This document shows, one piece after another, positions 20,857 to 31,645 of a DNA stretch of 64,000 nucleotides (positions within the stretch are counted from its first letter, which is position 1; each line of letters begins with the position of its first letter). Source of the DNA: Flammula alnicola (lineage: Eukaryota > Basidiomycota > Agaricomycetes > Agaricales > Strophariaceae); the NCBI GenBank assembly GCA_015499995.1, contig JADNRV010000190.1, positions 1-64,000 on the forward strand, read 5' to 3'. The notes beneath the pieces are model-generated. The model ran no database searches and was not told where the DNA came from. It worked only from the letters and a program-made list of their open reading frames with translations. Both the position numbers and the translations under genes were made by a program.

Positions 20857-21328
20857 GTACAGGGTGCGCACATGCATAACGACCAGCTGATGCATAAGAG
20901 CGCCTATGGTTACCACGAAATTTTGCGATTTGACTATGGATTTTACATCATAAACCTGGTCAAGTAAGGCTATGAAGTCTTAAAGAATGCTTAAAAGATA
21001 GTCTCAGACACTCGTTGAAGTGAAACTTATTAGTCAGACTACAAGTCAAGCAACAAGATAAGGATTTTACATCTAAAAACAAAGATAAAGACAAGTACTA
21101 GCTAAGAACTACAGAAGATAGACCCTTAAAAACTATTTAAGAAGTGAAGCTAGTACAACACAAGATACCAAAAAGATAACAAGATGTGGAGCAATATACT
21201 ACATAAAAATGTTAAGTCCCAAGAGGGTACAAGAGAGGCGAAATACATGTCTGTAAAAAGAAGTACAAGTCAGTATTGGCTAAGATAAAAGAAGTAAAGA
21301 TAAAGATAAGACTTACCAGGCTCCAAAA

Positions 21329-24300
21329 CTACTCAGCCATTTTACGGGCCTCCAAGTGAGCCAGGTCCTCATCAAGGTTGGCTAACTCTGCAAGTGCAGT
21401 GTCAGTATCGACAGAGCCAGCAGCGTCGCTGACATCGGAAGTGGTCTCTTGAGGAGGGACAGCGTGAGGCAAGTATTGATGGTTGGGGTGAGGGAACCAG
21501 TTGGGAGAGGAGACACCCTCCAACAGTGAGGCCAGCTCGGATAGGGACGCGCGAGAAGTAGGGTGGTGATTGTTAGACGACAACACACCAGGGGTCAGTG
21601 CCGACAAGACGTCAACCAAGGTGTCCAGGGCGTCGTTATCCTCAAGGTATAAGTCATGGAAAGAGTTGTCAGTGTCCGATGCAATGAGCCTGTGCAAAAC
21701 ACTTGAGATTTCGCGCGCCAATGCAGCCATCTCAAACTCGCTTTGTCGAATGAACTCCCGCTGTACCAGGTTCAATGAACTGGTATGCTGGAAGCGTCCA
21801 AAGAGGTTTTGAAGATCTAAAGAAAAGCATGATTAGCTAAAAGAATGTAAAGAAACAACAAGACACTTACTCGTCAAGGACAGCTGACTAACCTCTACTG
21901 AAGCCTCGAAATCAGGGACTTGGTCTTTGAGCTTCGCACGGAATGAGCAGATTCTGTGACGGGTTCACGCACAGTGCAGACAGCCGTGTTTGCCTGCTGG
22001 AACAACACACTTGTCAGGTGATAAACCCTTGAGGCGGCATGCAACACAACGGGGGGTGTCTAACAAGACAAAAATAAAAACAAACAATGAAAGTTATGAG
22101 TTTTAAATAAAGAATCAAGGCCGGAATAAAAAGAGAAAACTCACCAAAGGTGTGGCGTTGATAGGGCCACAAACCGGCCACGCGTGAATTTCACAATATA
22201 TCATCTTTTACCTCTAGAATACAACTGAGACAGAGAGACTATAATGCACCCAAGTTAGTAGTCTAAGGCCTAGCTATGCGACTACTAGCTGTCATATAAC
22301 CTGTGACAATGGTAATCAGATGCGATTCAGAGCTAGCTGAGTCCGTATGATAATCCGGGAGACAGTTAAAAGTTAGAAAACAGTGAAACATAGAATGCAT
22401 AAGTCATAAACGACTAGCGAGGCATAAACGCACCATGGGGAATAAATTAAAAGACTTCTGGATGCTTTGGAAATAGTGCGCAGTGAAGTCAGTACAATCA
22501 ATGTATTGCTGAATAGCTAGCTACAAAATACTACAACTAGGAGCACGAGACACGGCTAGTGAAAGCTAGACGCGAATGTGTCGACTACTAGCGAGCGTAT
22601 CTTGTGACTTACCAGGAGACGCACGGAACACGGACGCATTAGTTAGACGCACACTCTACCCTCTACCCGTGGGAGTACCAAAAGTGGTAATAGCACGAGA
22701 AAGGAAAGATGGAACCGGCATCAATGATGGCCGCAGATCCGGAATAAAGCACCACCGCTAGCCGAGACGCACGCATGATGCGCATGGTATGCAGAAGTCA
22801 GGAGCGTCCTAGCGTGCTAAACTGGGATGAATTTCCAAATCCCTTGACCTCTATCTGGTCACCTGGAATACTCAACCCTATACCCATTGCCTGCAGGCAT
22901 TATTTATACAAGATAAGAATGTTTTACTCTATTTTATTCGCATACCAGAACCACACATAGCTGTAGTATAAAAGATGTACTTCTGTAGCTAGTTACCTTA
23001 AGCAATCTCTTCCCTGTTTTATTTCAAGCTAAGATGCAGTGTCTAGTAAGAAAGAAGATGAATAAAGGATCAGTTTGACTTCATAGAGTTTGTTTGAAGC
23101 CAGAGAAGGCTTAGTTAAATAAAGAGAAAGTTCTTGAGGACAAGGTCCAAGAATTTAGAAGCCAGAGAGTGCTTAGAGGCCAAGAGAGCACCTAAGAAGT
23201 CAGAAACAGAGTCCACAGTGGGCTAGCAGATCATTCAGAAGGTAGCGCACAGTGCGGCCTTAGTTTCAGACCAGTTCCCAAAGCTTCAGAACAGCTAGTG
23301 GCTTCGAAATTCGAGCTAGCAGCGTCCTAGAGAGTGCCTCTCAAATAAAACCCATAAAATCAATAAAACCGTTCATCCCTGTGATAAAACGAGGCTTGAA
23401 ACTACAATAAAATGTGTATTTGAATAATCCCTCATACCCACTTAAACGAACTGCAAGGCACTGTCTACAAGTCAGCTAGTTGAACAAAATAGACATTGTG
23501 GAGCAAAGCACACTACATATTTCTAAAGCTAGTAGAGCATCGCTCGACCTGGTTAGGATCTCGCTCTGCAGTTGTGTGTGTTGTTTAGGTCGCTGAGCAT
23601 GTAGCAGGTCTCTCAGTGTCCTGCCCCAAGAGCAGAACAAACTGCTCTGCAAGGAGCTTGCTCGTGGGGGTGGTCTCTAACTCTGGGGAGGTGGCTGTGG
23701 TCTCGAGTCTCGGGCGCTTACTCCTAGCATTGCCTTGCATGGCGACCTTGTGTTTTAAGGGTTGCAGAACTGTGGGCTCGACATCCAGAGTTACCTGTGA
23801 ACTGGAAGTGATCCCAGGCAGAGCTGTTTGATGATGCACATCTACGAGTTGAGCGGCAGCCGCGCGATCCACGCGAACTGAGGGGTCGGTATCCAAAGCC
23901 TCCAGTGGCTTTGACGTAGCATCAGAAGGGGCCTCAGGATGAGTCGCAGCTGCACGATGAGCAGCGGCTGCATGCGTCAAAAGCGCACGCAGAGGAGACA
24001 GTGGTACAGATGCTGGAGCAGGGGTGTAGGCACGCGCCTTACCCTTGCGACCTCTAGAACAATGAGGAGGTGGCTGGAGAAGAGAGTATAACCTCCCCTC
24101 AGCATTCTCTGTCAGTGAAGGAAGCGAAGGTACTGGGGTGTCATCGGCCTCCAAGCTGGGTCCTTCTGTTAAAAAAAAAAAGTAAAAAACAAGATAAGAT
24201 AAAGAAATGTTAGCTGAAAGGACACCCACCAAAGGGGGTCTCGGAAATCTCTGACATGGGTGGAGAAGCAGGTGGCAATAGCAACAGTAAATTAATGGCT

Positions 24301-24981
24301 CCAAGGTCCCGGTCTGGGAGAGGTGCTAAGCAGAAGGGTTAGCTGTGCACAAATAAAGAGAAGCGATGAAAAATTAAGGATACTTACCCAGTAATGGTGT
24401 CGACAGAGGCAAGAATGCGATGAGGGGACCCACACTGGGTGACCGAACCCAATCTACTGCCAACAGCCACTGGACGAGGCCGTCAAAGTAAGGAACATGC
24501 TGTGGGGTGTCCATCTCGGCCTCCGAGATCGCTTCAACATGCAAAGGGTAAAAATTGCCCTGCAAGAAGTGATCGTGATTAGTTCGAGTAACAAAAGGGC
24601 AGAACAGGACGGGCAGTGCTTACCGCATTGGTGGGGTCGAACAGATCAACCAGGGAGAACGATGGTGGGGCTTCACCAGCAATATGCACTAGGAAACGCA
24701 GCCAACGATGAATGTGCATGCAAGCGACAGGTTCTGGAGACCCAGTAGTCTCCAGACCATGCATGTAGGTAGCCTAAAGAGAAAATACAGATGGAGTGAG
24801 CAAAAGAGTCCAAGCTTGAAAAACAAAACTCATCAAGCCTCACCATCTGGGCAGCCGGTTGGCTGAGAGCCATAGATGCAGCAGAAATGTGTCGCACTTC
24901 CGGGGTGACGGTGAACGAGATAAGCTTGCAGCGGAGCACATCCCAGACAGGTTGCAAGAGAGCATGGAGAGCAGAAGACAT
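21329..24981 (-). pseudogene. gene A, copy 2: full-length six-cysteine-cluster gene split by LTR-1
   Basis: The best view of gene A. Exons 24844-24981 (MSSALHALLQPVWDVLRCKL), 24624-24773 (HRWLRFLVHIAGEAPPSFSL), 24388-24559, 24230-24325 and 24165-23616 join in frame with GT...AG introns. The fifth exon carries the basic GRKGKARAYTPAP and ARSKRPRLE and is cut by LTR-1 (22159-23615). After the LTR come the cysteine cluster (about 22030-21920: CVACRLKGLSPDKC, GCLHC, ICSFR) and a final exon from about 21820 with LNLVQREFIRQSEFEMAALA and a coiled-coil tail ending ARKMAE. A TGA at 21965-21967 replaces CGA of copy 1. The protein would be a putative zinc-binding factor of about 550 residues. No known family recognised. 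Confidence 0.55.
22159..23615 (+). mobile_element. LTR-1 copy 2, solo LTR inside gene A copy 2
   Basis: TGATAGGGCC...GGTCTCTCA, 1457 bp, with the same TATA-like region and AATAAA-rich part as copy 1. It interrupts an exon of gene A. The flanking four bases are GCGT (left) and GTGT (right), which would be a target duplication if one CpG had become TpG. No internal retrotransposon sequence adjoins it, so it is best read as a solo LTR. Confidence 0.65.
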
Positions 24982-25478
24982 AGTAAGAGGGCTGTGGATA
25001 GGACAAGGGGTTGTTGACAGTAGTGCCAAAAGAGGGCGAGAGTGTTGGAATCTAAAAGAACGTGTATGTCCAGTTTATATACGCAGGCCAAGACAAAGCT
25101 TCAGCGACTGCCCCGAGTCACCGACTGCAACCGAATGACGATGACTGAATGTGATTCTCCATATTCACCAAGAAAGAAGCCGCAGGATATGTTAAAACTT
25201 GATATAATCAGTTCTGAAGCCTTTCGAGGAAGCGGACTCATTAGAAGCACTTACCGATGATCAGGATCAGTGACAGTTAAGGAAACTATTCCTAGGATAG
25301 AAAGACCTTAGAACACGAGTTGGGAACTTCAGAAAGTTTGTTAGGCAGGAAGTCTTTACCATGCTTCTTATTACAATGGCAAGCTTTGTCATGAGAACAT
25401 AGGCACTCCTAAAGGATTGCATAGGCAAATTTTGAAACAAGAAACAAATGAAAGAGACCCTTGATAGTGTGCAATAAG

Positions 25479-25516
25479 GTTGACTGGGGACAGTCAATAT
25501 CTAAGTTGGAGGGAGA
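25479..25516 (+). promoter_or_regulatory. conserved motif / polypurine tract directly before LTR-2 copy 1
   Basis: GTTGACTGGGGACAGTCAAT, then ATCTAAGTTGGAGGGAGA, followed at once by TGAAGAGACC, the start of LTR-2. It lies 498 bases upstream of the gene A copy 2 ATG and antisense to it. This is a different LTR family from LTR-1 but has the same preceding motif. Confidence 0.65.
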
Positions 25517-27103
25517 TGAAGAGACCGCGAGCGGCTAGCTCTGAACGGACTACTATTCTTCTTACCTGAGCTATTTTTAGCACTTAGTAAAGCTTATACT
25601 GTAGTCTAAATGTTACAAGTCCAGACATTACAATGACAAGACTGCTAAGGACTAGAGGAAACTATGCAAGATAACGAGGAATGCGCAGGACAGGTCACAT
25701 GACATTGCCGAAGGCACCAAGGACAGTGGAGCAGCGGAGTAAAGCAGATGCCCATAGATGCACCTGTAGCAATGCCGATCAAAGCTCGGATCAAAGGGAT
25801 ACCTATTTGGGACACATACTGTATCGGGTAATAATTGGTACAGGAAGATTTCTGGGGTGCATAACTCAACACAGTGAGATCCCAGATGCACGCCGAGGGT
25901 ACCAAGGTACCGGGTACAGAGGAAAAAGGGTTACAACCCTAATCACGAGTATTATCACAGACAGAACGGGTGTGGATTGCCCAAGCATCTCTGATGGAAT
26001 GTAAGCATGTCTATGCTCCGGTCAGTCAATAGCCAATGACAAGACAAGATACCAATGAAAACGAAAGGTCATGAGCCTGTATACCATGCGGTCAAGGAGG
26101 ATTAGGTCTTAGGCGCTTAAGTTAGCCGAACCAATGACGATCTGAACTCCCGATCCAACCAAAAAGGCATGATTGAGCGGATAAGCACAGAAACTGTACT
26201 CCACAAGGCCGCCGCTCGTGCACAAATGCCCATGAAATCTCTATATTCTCATCATTGCGTCTACATAATAATATATCATCTCAGTAGTATATAAGCAGCC
26301 CTGTAACACCGTAGAATACAAGCAATTTACCACCCACGAGATACAAGTGCTTAAGAGTTATATCTTAAGTGTTTCGCCTCTAAGTAATAGGTAGCTTCAA
26401 AACGAGAGTCCCATAATATAAAAGAAACCAAGTAACGATATAAACGAACTATTAAGAGAGAGATCAAGTGTCTAAGTGCGCTTCCAAGTCAAAGAAAGAG
26501 AGTAATAAGCCAAGGAACCTGTCTAAGTGACTTGTTCAAAACCTACCCTTTGTCAAAGGACATCTGGGGACCTGGACTGTAGTGTCGGTAGACGAAGTGT
26601 CTACGCGCCTCTGGCCATTGTTTAGGAACTGTAGTGTCAGCAGATAAGAAGTCTGTGTGCCTCTTTCCACAAGTAGAGTTTTTGAGACAAGTAAAGACAA
26701 GTTAAAGGGCATAGAGCCATCTTCTCAATTGGAGAACAAGTTAGAACAAGATCAGTTAGCAGTTTGTGCATAGAGCACTAGTTTCAGAGTCACAGTTATG
26801 AATTTACAACCCAGTCTATTAGACTTAAAACAACCCATTGGCTATTAATGTGTCTAAGGCCTTGCCCGAAACTGTTACTTAGTTAGAAACCTTCTTTTAT
26901 CGCAACCTTTCATCAGGTATTGATACTATAAAACTATTATCCTCCCCTTGGATGAACTAAGTCAACTAAACATTGATTTGGGTGTTTGAAGTGTAGACTA
27001 GTAGTATTAAAAGTGAAGCAGATTAGATTTGATAGTGATCCTTTAATAGACATTACAGAGTCTATTAAACGTGACTACTTGATTATCTAGTAGTTCACAC
27101 ACA
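25517..27103 (+). mobile_element. LTR-2 copy 1
   Basis: Starts TGAAGAGACCGCGAGCGG and ends TTCACACACA, 1587 bp. A TATA-like GTATATAAGCAGCCC near 26290, followed by CTGTAACACC, resembles a promoter. It is preceded by the purine run and followed by CCTGCACTAAGCATC; the second copy has CCTGGTACTAAGCATG at the same place, a candidate primer-binding site. Internal near-duplicates of GTAGTGTC-x-GTAGA (about 26580 and 26630) are shared with copy 2. No coding sequence. Confidence 0.6.
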
Positions 27104-27124
27104 CCCTGCACTAAGCATCTTTAC

Positions 27125-27215
27125 CGCATATGTCATTCACCCTCTGTGCACCATCCACACACCTTGTTTACCTACCATACACCTTATTTACCCTCTGCAC
27201 ACCTCATTCACTATA
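27125..27215 (-). repeat. 20-bp minisatellite, short reversed array
   Basis: Units such as CACACCTTGTTTACCTACCA are the reverse complement of the GGGTAAACAAGGTGTG units at 30112-30585. It lies just right of LTR-2 copy 1. Confidence 0.55.
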
Positions 27216-27329
27216 GAATACTTGTAGTTAGTACCTAATTAATATAATTATTTTTCAAAGTATAAAGAAATATGAATCTTGGCTAGCGTTTGTTAATCTT
27301 AAGGATCCCTAATGCACCTTGAGATTCAG

Positions 27330-28091
27330 CAACCATGTTGACCTTGCATTGAAGGCATTTTGTGGATATCCCTGGCTGCCTTGAATCCCTGATTGTCTTA
27401 CAGATCCTTAAGGCACCCTGAGACAAAAGTCAATTTACCTCCAGTAATGATTAAAAGGAAAAGCATGTCATTTGCACTGGTTCAAAGAGAGCTGGAGAGC
27501 ATTAAACAAGAGTTCACTATTTTTAAAGACTGGATAGTAGCTAGCAGCGAGCACAACCAGAAGCAGATTCTGGATGAGTTTAAAAATAGCATCCAGTAGC
27601 AGAGGATGGCAGCACCAATGCTTCCACCTTAGCTGTCTATGAGAATGTATCAACCCCCATCACCACCTGCCATGTGCTATCAGCAGCAAGAGCTACCAAG
27701 GAACTGTTTCTATTGTCATATGACAGGTCATATGTACTGAGACTGTCCAGTGCAGCAAACTCATTTAATGACAGGCAAGGTGTGCATCAGTGAAAGGGAT
27801 AAATTGTACTTTCCAGATGGCAAAATGATTTCGTTTGACTCCACTAGGCCAGTCAAAGATCATGTGGATAAATGGCATGCATGCCAGAAAATGGATATTG
27901 TGTTCCTAGCTTGGGGTCAAGGGGGTGTACCAGGAATGTACAATCTCCAAGCCTATCAGGGGAGCACAGCTATGTACATGAACCAGAGAAAGGATCAGCG
28001 GGATGAGGTGATAGAAAGATTGAAGCAAGAACTCCAAGGAAGATCACAAACAGATAGATCATGTGGACTAATTGGCCTACAGGTGATGTGA
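27330..28091 (+). pseudogene. Ty3/Gypsy gag remnant with zinc knuckle
   Basis: A frame from about 27393 reads VQRELESIKQEFTIFKDWIV and on to the CCHC zinc knuckle at 27705-27746 (CFYCHMTGHMY, stop, DC: C-x2-C-x4-H-x4-C). It continues HLMTGKVCISERDKLYFPDG and STRPVKDHVDKWHA, the post-knuckle region typical of mushroom Gypsy gag. Stops at about 27597, 27630 and 27738 break it; the last lies inside the knuckle where CGA would be expected. The + orientation right after an LTR fits a 5' LTR-gag order. The remnant is CpG-poor. Confidence 0.65.
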
Positions 28092-28375
28092 TGCTGAGCC
28101 CTATCAATGCATTGATAGAAATTTACAGAACTTGCATCAAACTTTAGTAAGTCAATTTCTCAAACTTGCACTGATTGCAAAGTTGTTTTGAAGCATCAAA
28201 CTTGAGTTTTTATTATTAAACTTTTAGTGAGTTATGATGAGGTGAAATCAGCTCTTTTGTGTTTGCTTCTTTTTAAAGCATCAACTGCAGGGTGGATTGC
28301 CTGCTGTACTACTGGTTTTATATGCATATTTATACCTATTGAGCACTAAGTCTCTACATATTGCATATAATTCTA
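28092..28375. other. unannotated AT-rich spacer
   Basis: AT-rich, CpG-poor sequence with no supported frame; probably the decayed continuation of the gag remnant. Confidence 0.25.
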
Positions 28376-28962
28376 ATGTTAGCATAAGCTTAGACTAATA
28401 TTAACTTGCTCAAATCTCCTTGTCTGACACCAACTTAAGCCTAGGGAAATGCATGGGTTTGCAAACCCGCACGGGTCACGGGGTATGGGTACTGACGGGT
28501 ACGGGTACGGGTACCAATTCGCATACCCGCGACCATCAAAACAAGCCCCAGAACGTCGAAAACGGTGCAGAATTGATGGAGATACACCTAATTTTGTGAA
28601 AATCATCAAAATTGAGTGTATCTCAGCCATTTCTCCACCGTTTTCGACGTTCTGGGCGCCATTTTGACGGGTAAACCCGTGCGGGTCACAGGTATGGGTT
28701 CTGGTGGGTATGGGTACAGGTAGGCACCGGGACACCCACGGGTTACCCGTGCATTTCCCTACTTAAGCCTCAGCTAACATTAGCATTAGCTCAGGCTAAC
28801 ATTAGCATTAGCTTAGGCTGACATTAGTATAAGCTTAGGCTGACATTAGCATAAGCTTAGACTGGCATTAGCATAAGCTCAGGCTAACATTAGCATAAGC
28901 TTAGGCTGACATTAGCATAAGCTCAGGCTAACATTAGCATAAGCTCAGGCTAACATTAGCGT
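28376..28962 (-). repeat. 22-bp minisatellite, copy 2, interrupted by a MITE
   Basis: Units such as AGCATAAGCTCAGGCTAACATT, reverse complement of the array at 15983-16166. The MITE at 28442-28761 splits it. It ends beside LTR-1 copy 4. Confidence 0.7.
28442..28761. mobile_element. hAT-type MITE with exact 8-bp target duplication
   Basis: 320 bp with termini TAGGGAAATGCATGGGTT and ACCCGTGCATTTCCCTA. It is flanked on both sides by CTTAAGCC (28434-28441 and 28762-28769). Interior inverted arms CCAGAACGTCGAAAACGGTG (28550 region) and their complement (28637 region) make it a fold-back structure. GGGTACGGGT words fill the subterminal parts. No coding sequence. Confidence 0.8.
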
Positions 28963-28964
28963 TA

Positions 28965-29735
28965 ACATGGCCTAAATTCAGCCATGTGTGAAATCTGCAT
29001 TTTGTCGCTTTCTATCTATAAAATATATATGAGATAGAGAGACTAGAATGGACCCACATTTGTAGTCTAATGCATAGTGAGGTGACTCCTAGCTGTCAAA
29101 TAACCTGTGACAATGGTAATCAAACACAGCTCAGAGCTATAGCTAGTGGAGTCCAGATAATAAGCCAGGAGGCAGTAGAAAAGTGAAAGACAGTGAATTA
29201 TAAAATGCACAAGTCATAATAGACTATCACTGCATAACTTACTATGGGAAAAGTAATAAACCAGACTTCTGTGGAGGTGCTAATGGTGCCAAGCAATGAA
29301 TTCCAGATAATCAATGTATTGCAGAATGGCTCTTGATTAAATAACTATAGAGACTACATGATCTATGCAGCTAGCAGACTTTAATAAAGTAAGTCGACCT
29401 GCTAGCAGTACATCTTGTGACTTATCTAAAGATGCATGAGATACAGACATGCCTAGCTATAAAGTAACACAATGAGTGGACTGGCTGAAAACAGAGATAA
29501 GATAAAAAAGAATGGTTGAGCTTAGCATCAGTGATGGCTGAAGATCTGAAACAAAGTGGCAATAGCTAACCAATGCATGTGTGCATGCAACACATGGTAC
29601 ATGGCATCAAGGAGCACCTTTGCATGCTAAAAAGGATAAAATTCCAAACTCTTGACCTCAGTCGAGGCACCTGAATATTGCAACCCTATACCCAGAGCCT
29701 GCACGCATATTGTCTGGTATCGAGCTTAGAGGTTT
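28965..29735 (+). mobile_element. LTR-1 copy 4, 5' part, CpG-depleted
   Basis: Follows LTR-1 from about its first bases (AATTCAGCCATGTGTGAAAT against AACCGGCCACGCACGAATTT) through AACCCTATACCC. It loses similarity near 29735, apart from scattered pieces such as a stretch at 30065-30111. Differences are again concentrated at CpG sites. Confidence 0.5.
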
Positions 29736-30111
29736 CAAGCCAGAGGTCAAGTTCCAAGTTCTTGATTCTCAAGATTAAGCTAAGGTTTACAAGACTAGTT
29801 GTGCTAGTTTATATATGGTTTAGCTGTCTGTAAGGAGAACAAGAGCATTCGTAAAAGGAACAAAGGACAGAAGAGCAGTATGATGTGACAATATAAGTAC
29901 AAGATGACCCATAGAGAGAACAAAGAAAAGAAGTCCTATGGCACACCCATTAGTTACTATGTTACAGGGACTCAGCAAATGTGGGAAGTGAAATGATTAG
30001 GTGAGCAGATAGTTTATCATCTGGGATAAGATAAGATAGCTAAATAAGTAGTCCAAGTAAAAAGAAAAAGAGTGCGAGACAGTAGAAAAGTAAAAGACAG
30101 TGAACTATAGA
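29736..30111. other. rearranged repeat fragments
   Basis: Contains short pieces resembling the 3' half of LTR-1 (AAGCCAGAGGTCAAGTTCCA near 29740) and a stretch near 30065 (GACAGTAGAAAAGTAAAAGA) that repeats part of LTR-1 copy 4. No gene. Confidence 0.3.
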
Positions 30112-30585
30112 ATGCAGAGGGTAAATGAGGTGCATGCAGGGTACATAGAGGGTAAATGAGGTGTGCAGAGGGTAAACAAGGCATGCAGATGGTAAATGAG
30201 GTGCATGGAGGGTACACAGAGGGTAAATGAGATGCATGGAGGGTAAACAAGGTGTGCAGAGAGTAAATGAGGTGCATAGAGGGTAAACAAGGTGTGTGGA
30301 GGGTAAAAAAAGGTGTGTGGAGGGTAAACAAGGTGCATGGAGGGTAAACAAGATGTGTGGAGGGTACACAGAGGGTAAATGAGGTGCATGGAGGGTAAAC
30401 AAGGTGTGCAGAGGGTAAACAAGGTGTGCAGATGGTAAACAAGGTGTGCAGCAGGTAAATGAAGTGCATGGAGGGTAAATGAGGTGTGCAAAGGGTAAAT
30501 GAGGCATGTGGAGGATAAATGAGATGTACAGAGGTCAAATGAGGCATACAGAGGATACAGGATGCACAGAGGGTATGTGGGTGCT
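30112..30585 (+). repeat. 20-bp minisatellite (GTGCATGGAGGGTAAACAAG)
   Basis: Some 22 units alternating AACAAG and AATGAG ends. The open frames across it (Leu-Pro-Ser-Ala-His-rich on the minus strand) are artefacts of the periodicity. Confidence 0.8.
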
Positions 30586-30647
30586 TGCTGCTATATCCTC
30601 AGCTGCCCTGCCTGCACTTACAACTTACAATTATATATAATTATATT

Positions 30648-31645
30648 AGAATGACCAGCCTGCCAAATATTGCAAGTGACTTTTGATGCCTTTAAAGTGG
30701 TATATAATATTATTCTGAAACTTCTATTGATTGTAGAAAGTGGTATTAAGTAGAGGAACTGCCTAGGAAATATTTTAGAGAAACAGTGTTACTTGAGCAT
30801 ATATATATAGTGTCTGACATCTGACAAGCCCTATTTATAAAATATTCCAGACACTATCCACAACTTCTAAAGTCACTAATATCTGTTTTATGTAATGCAT
30901 AAATATATTTTAAACTGCTTGTATATTTTTGAAGTACTGCTGAATATCTTATAAGTGATATTACAACTGGTCATTATATTAAAGTGGCCAGTCTGCCAAA
31001 TATTCCAGGCATTTTGTGGGGGGCCTTAAAGTAGTATATAATATTATTTGGGGACTTCTATTGACTGTGGGAAGTGGTATTAAGCAGAGAAATAGCCCAG
31101 GAAATATTTGAGAGAAACTTGGTGTGATATATGGTGTCTATAGCTAGATCTGCTGATGTCTGACAAAATCTATTTATAAAATATTCCAGACACTGTCTGC
31201 AACCTCTAAAGTCACTGAGATCTATTTTAGGTAATGTATACATATATTTTAAACTGCTTGTATATTTTTGAAGTACTGCTGAATACTTTATAAGTAACAT
31301 TACAACATCAGAGTGGCCAGTTTATATACAGCTACCAAATATTCCAAGCATTTTTTGGTGCCCTTAAAGTGGTATATACTATTATTTCCAAACTTCTATT
31401 GACTTCTAAAAGTAGCATTGAGTAGAGGAACAGCCTAGGAAATATTTTAGAGCAACAGTGTTATAGGGTGTCTGATCATGATCATGACATCTGACAAGAG
31501 GCCTATAGCTATTTATAAAATATCTGCAACTTCTAAAGTCACTGAGATCTATTTTAGGTAATGTATACATATATTCCAAACTGCCTTTGGACTTTTTGAA
31601 AGGCTACAAAATATCTTATACATGATATATCAGAACACAGTTAGA
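30648..31645. repeat. three tandem copies of a ~325-bp AT-rich unit
   Basis: Unit starts lie near 30648, 30981 and 31309. Each contains a version of CCAAATATT, GTGGTATA-TA-TATTATT, ATATTTTAGAG, TTTATAAAATAT and ACTGCTTGTATATTTTTGAA. No coding frame. Confidence 0.7.

Noticed and set aside
30017..30547. Minus-strand frames of 128-176 codons rich in LPSAHLVYP
   Set aside because: They are read through a 20-bp minisatellite; the three overlapping frames repeat the same units and no gene structure exists.
1..31645. A giant captain-driven transposon (Starship-like) carrying genes A-F
   Set aside because: No DUF3435-type tyrosine recombinase is present, Starships are known from ascomycetes, and the LTR and purine-run signals explain the layout better.
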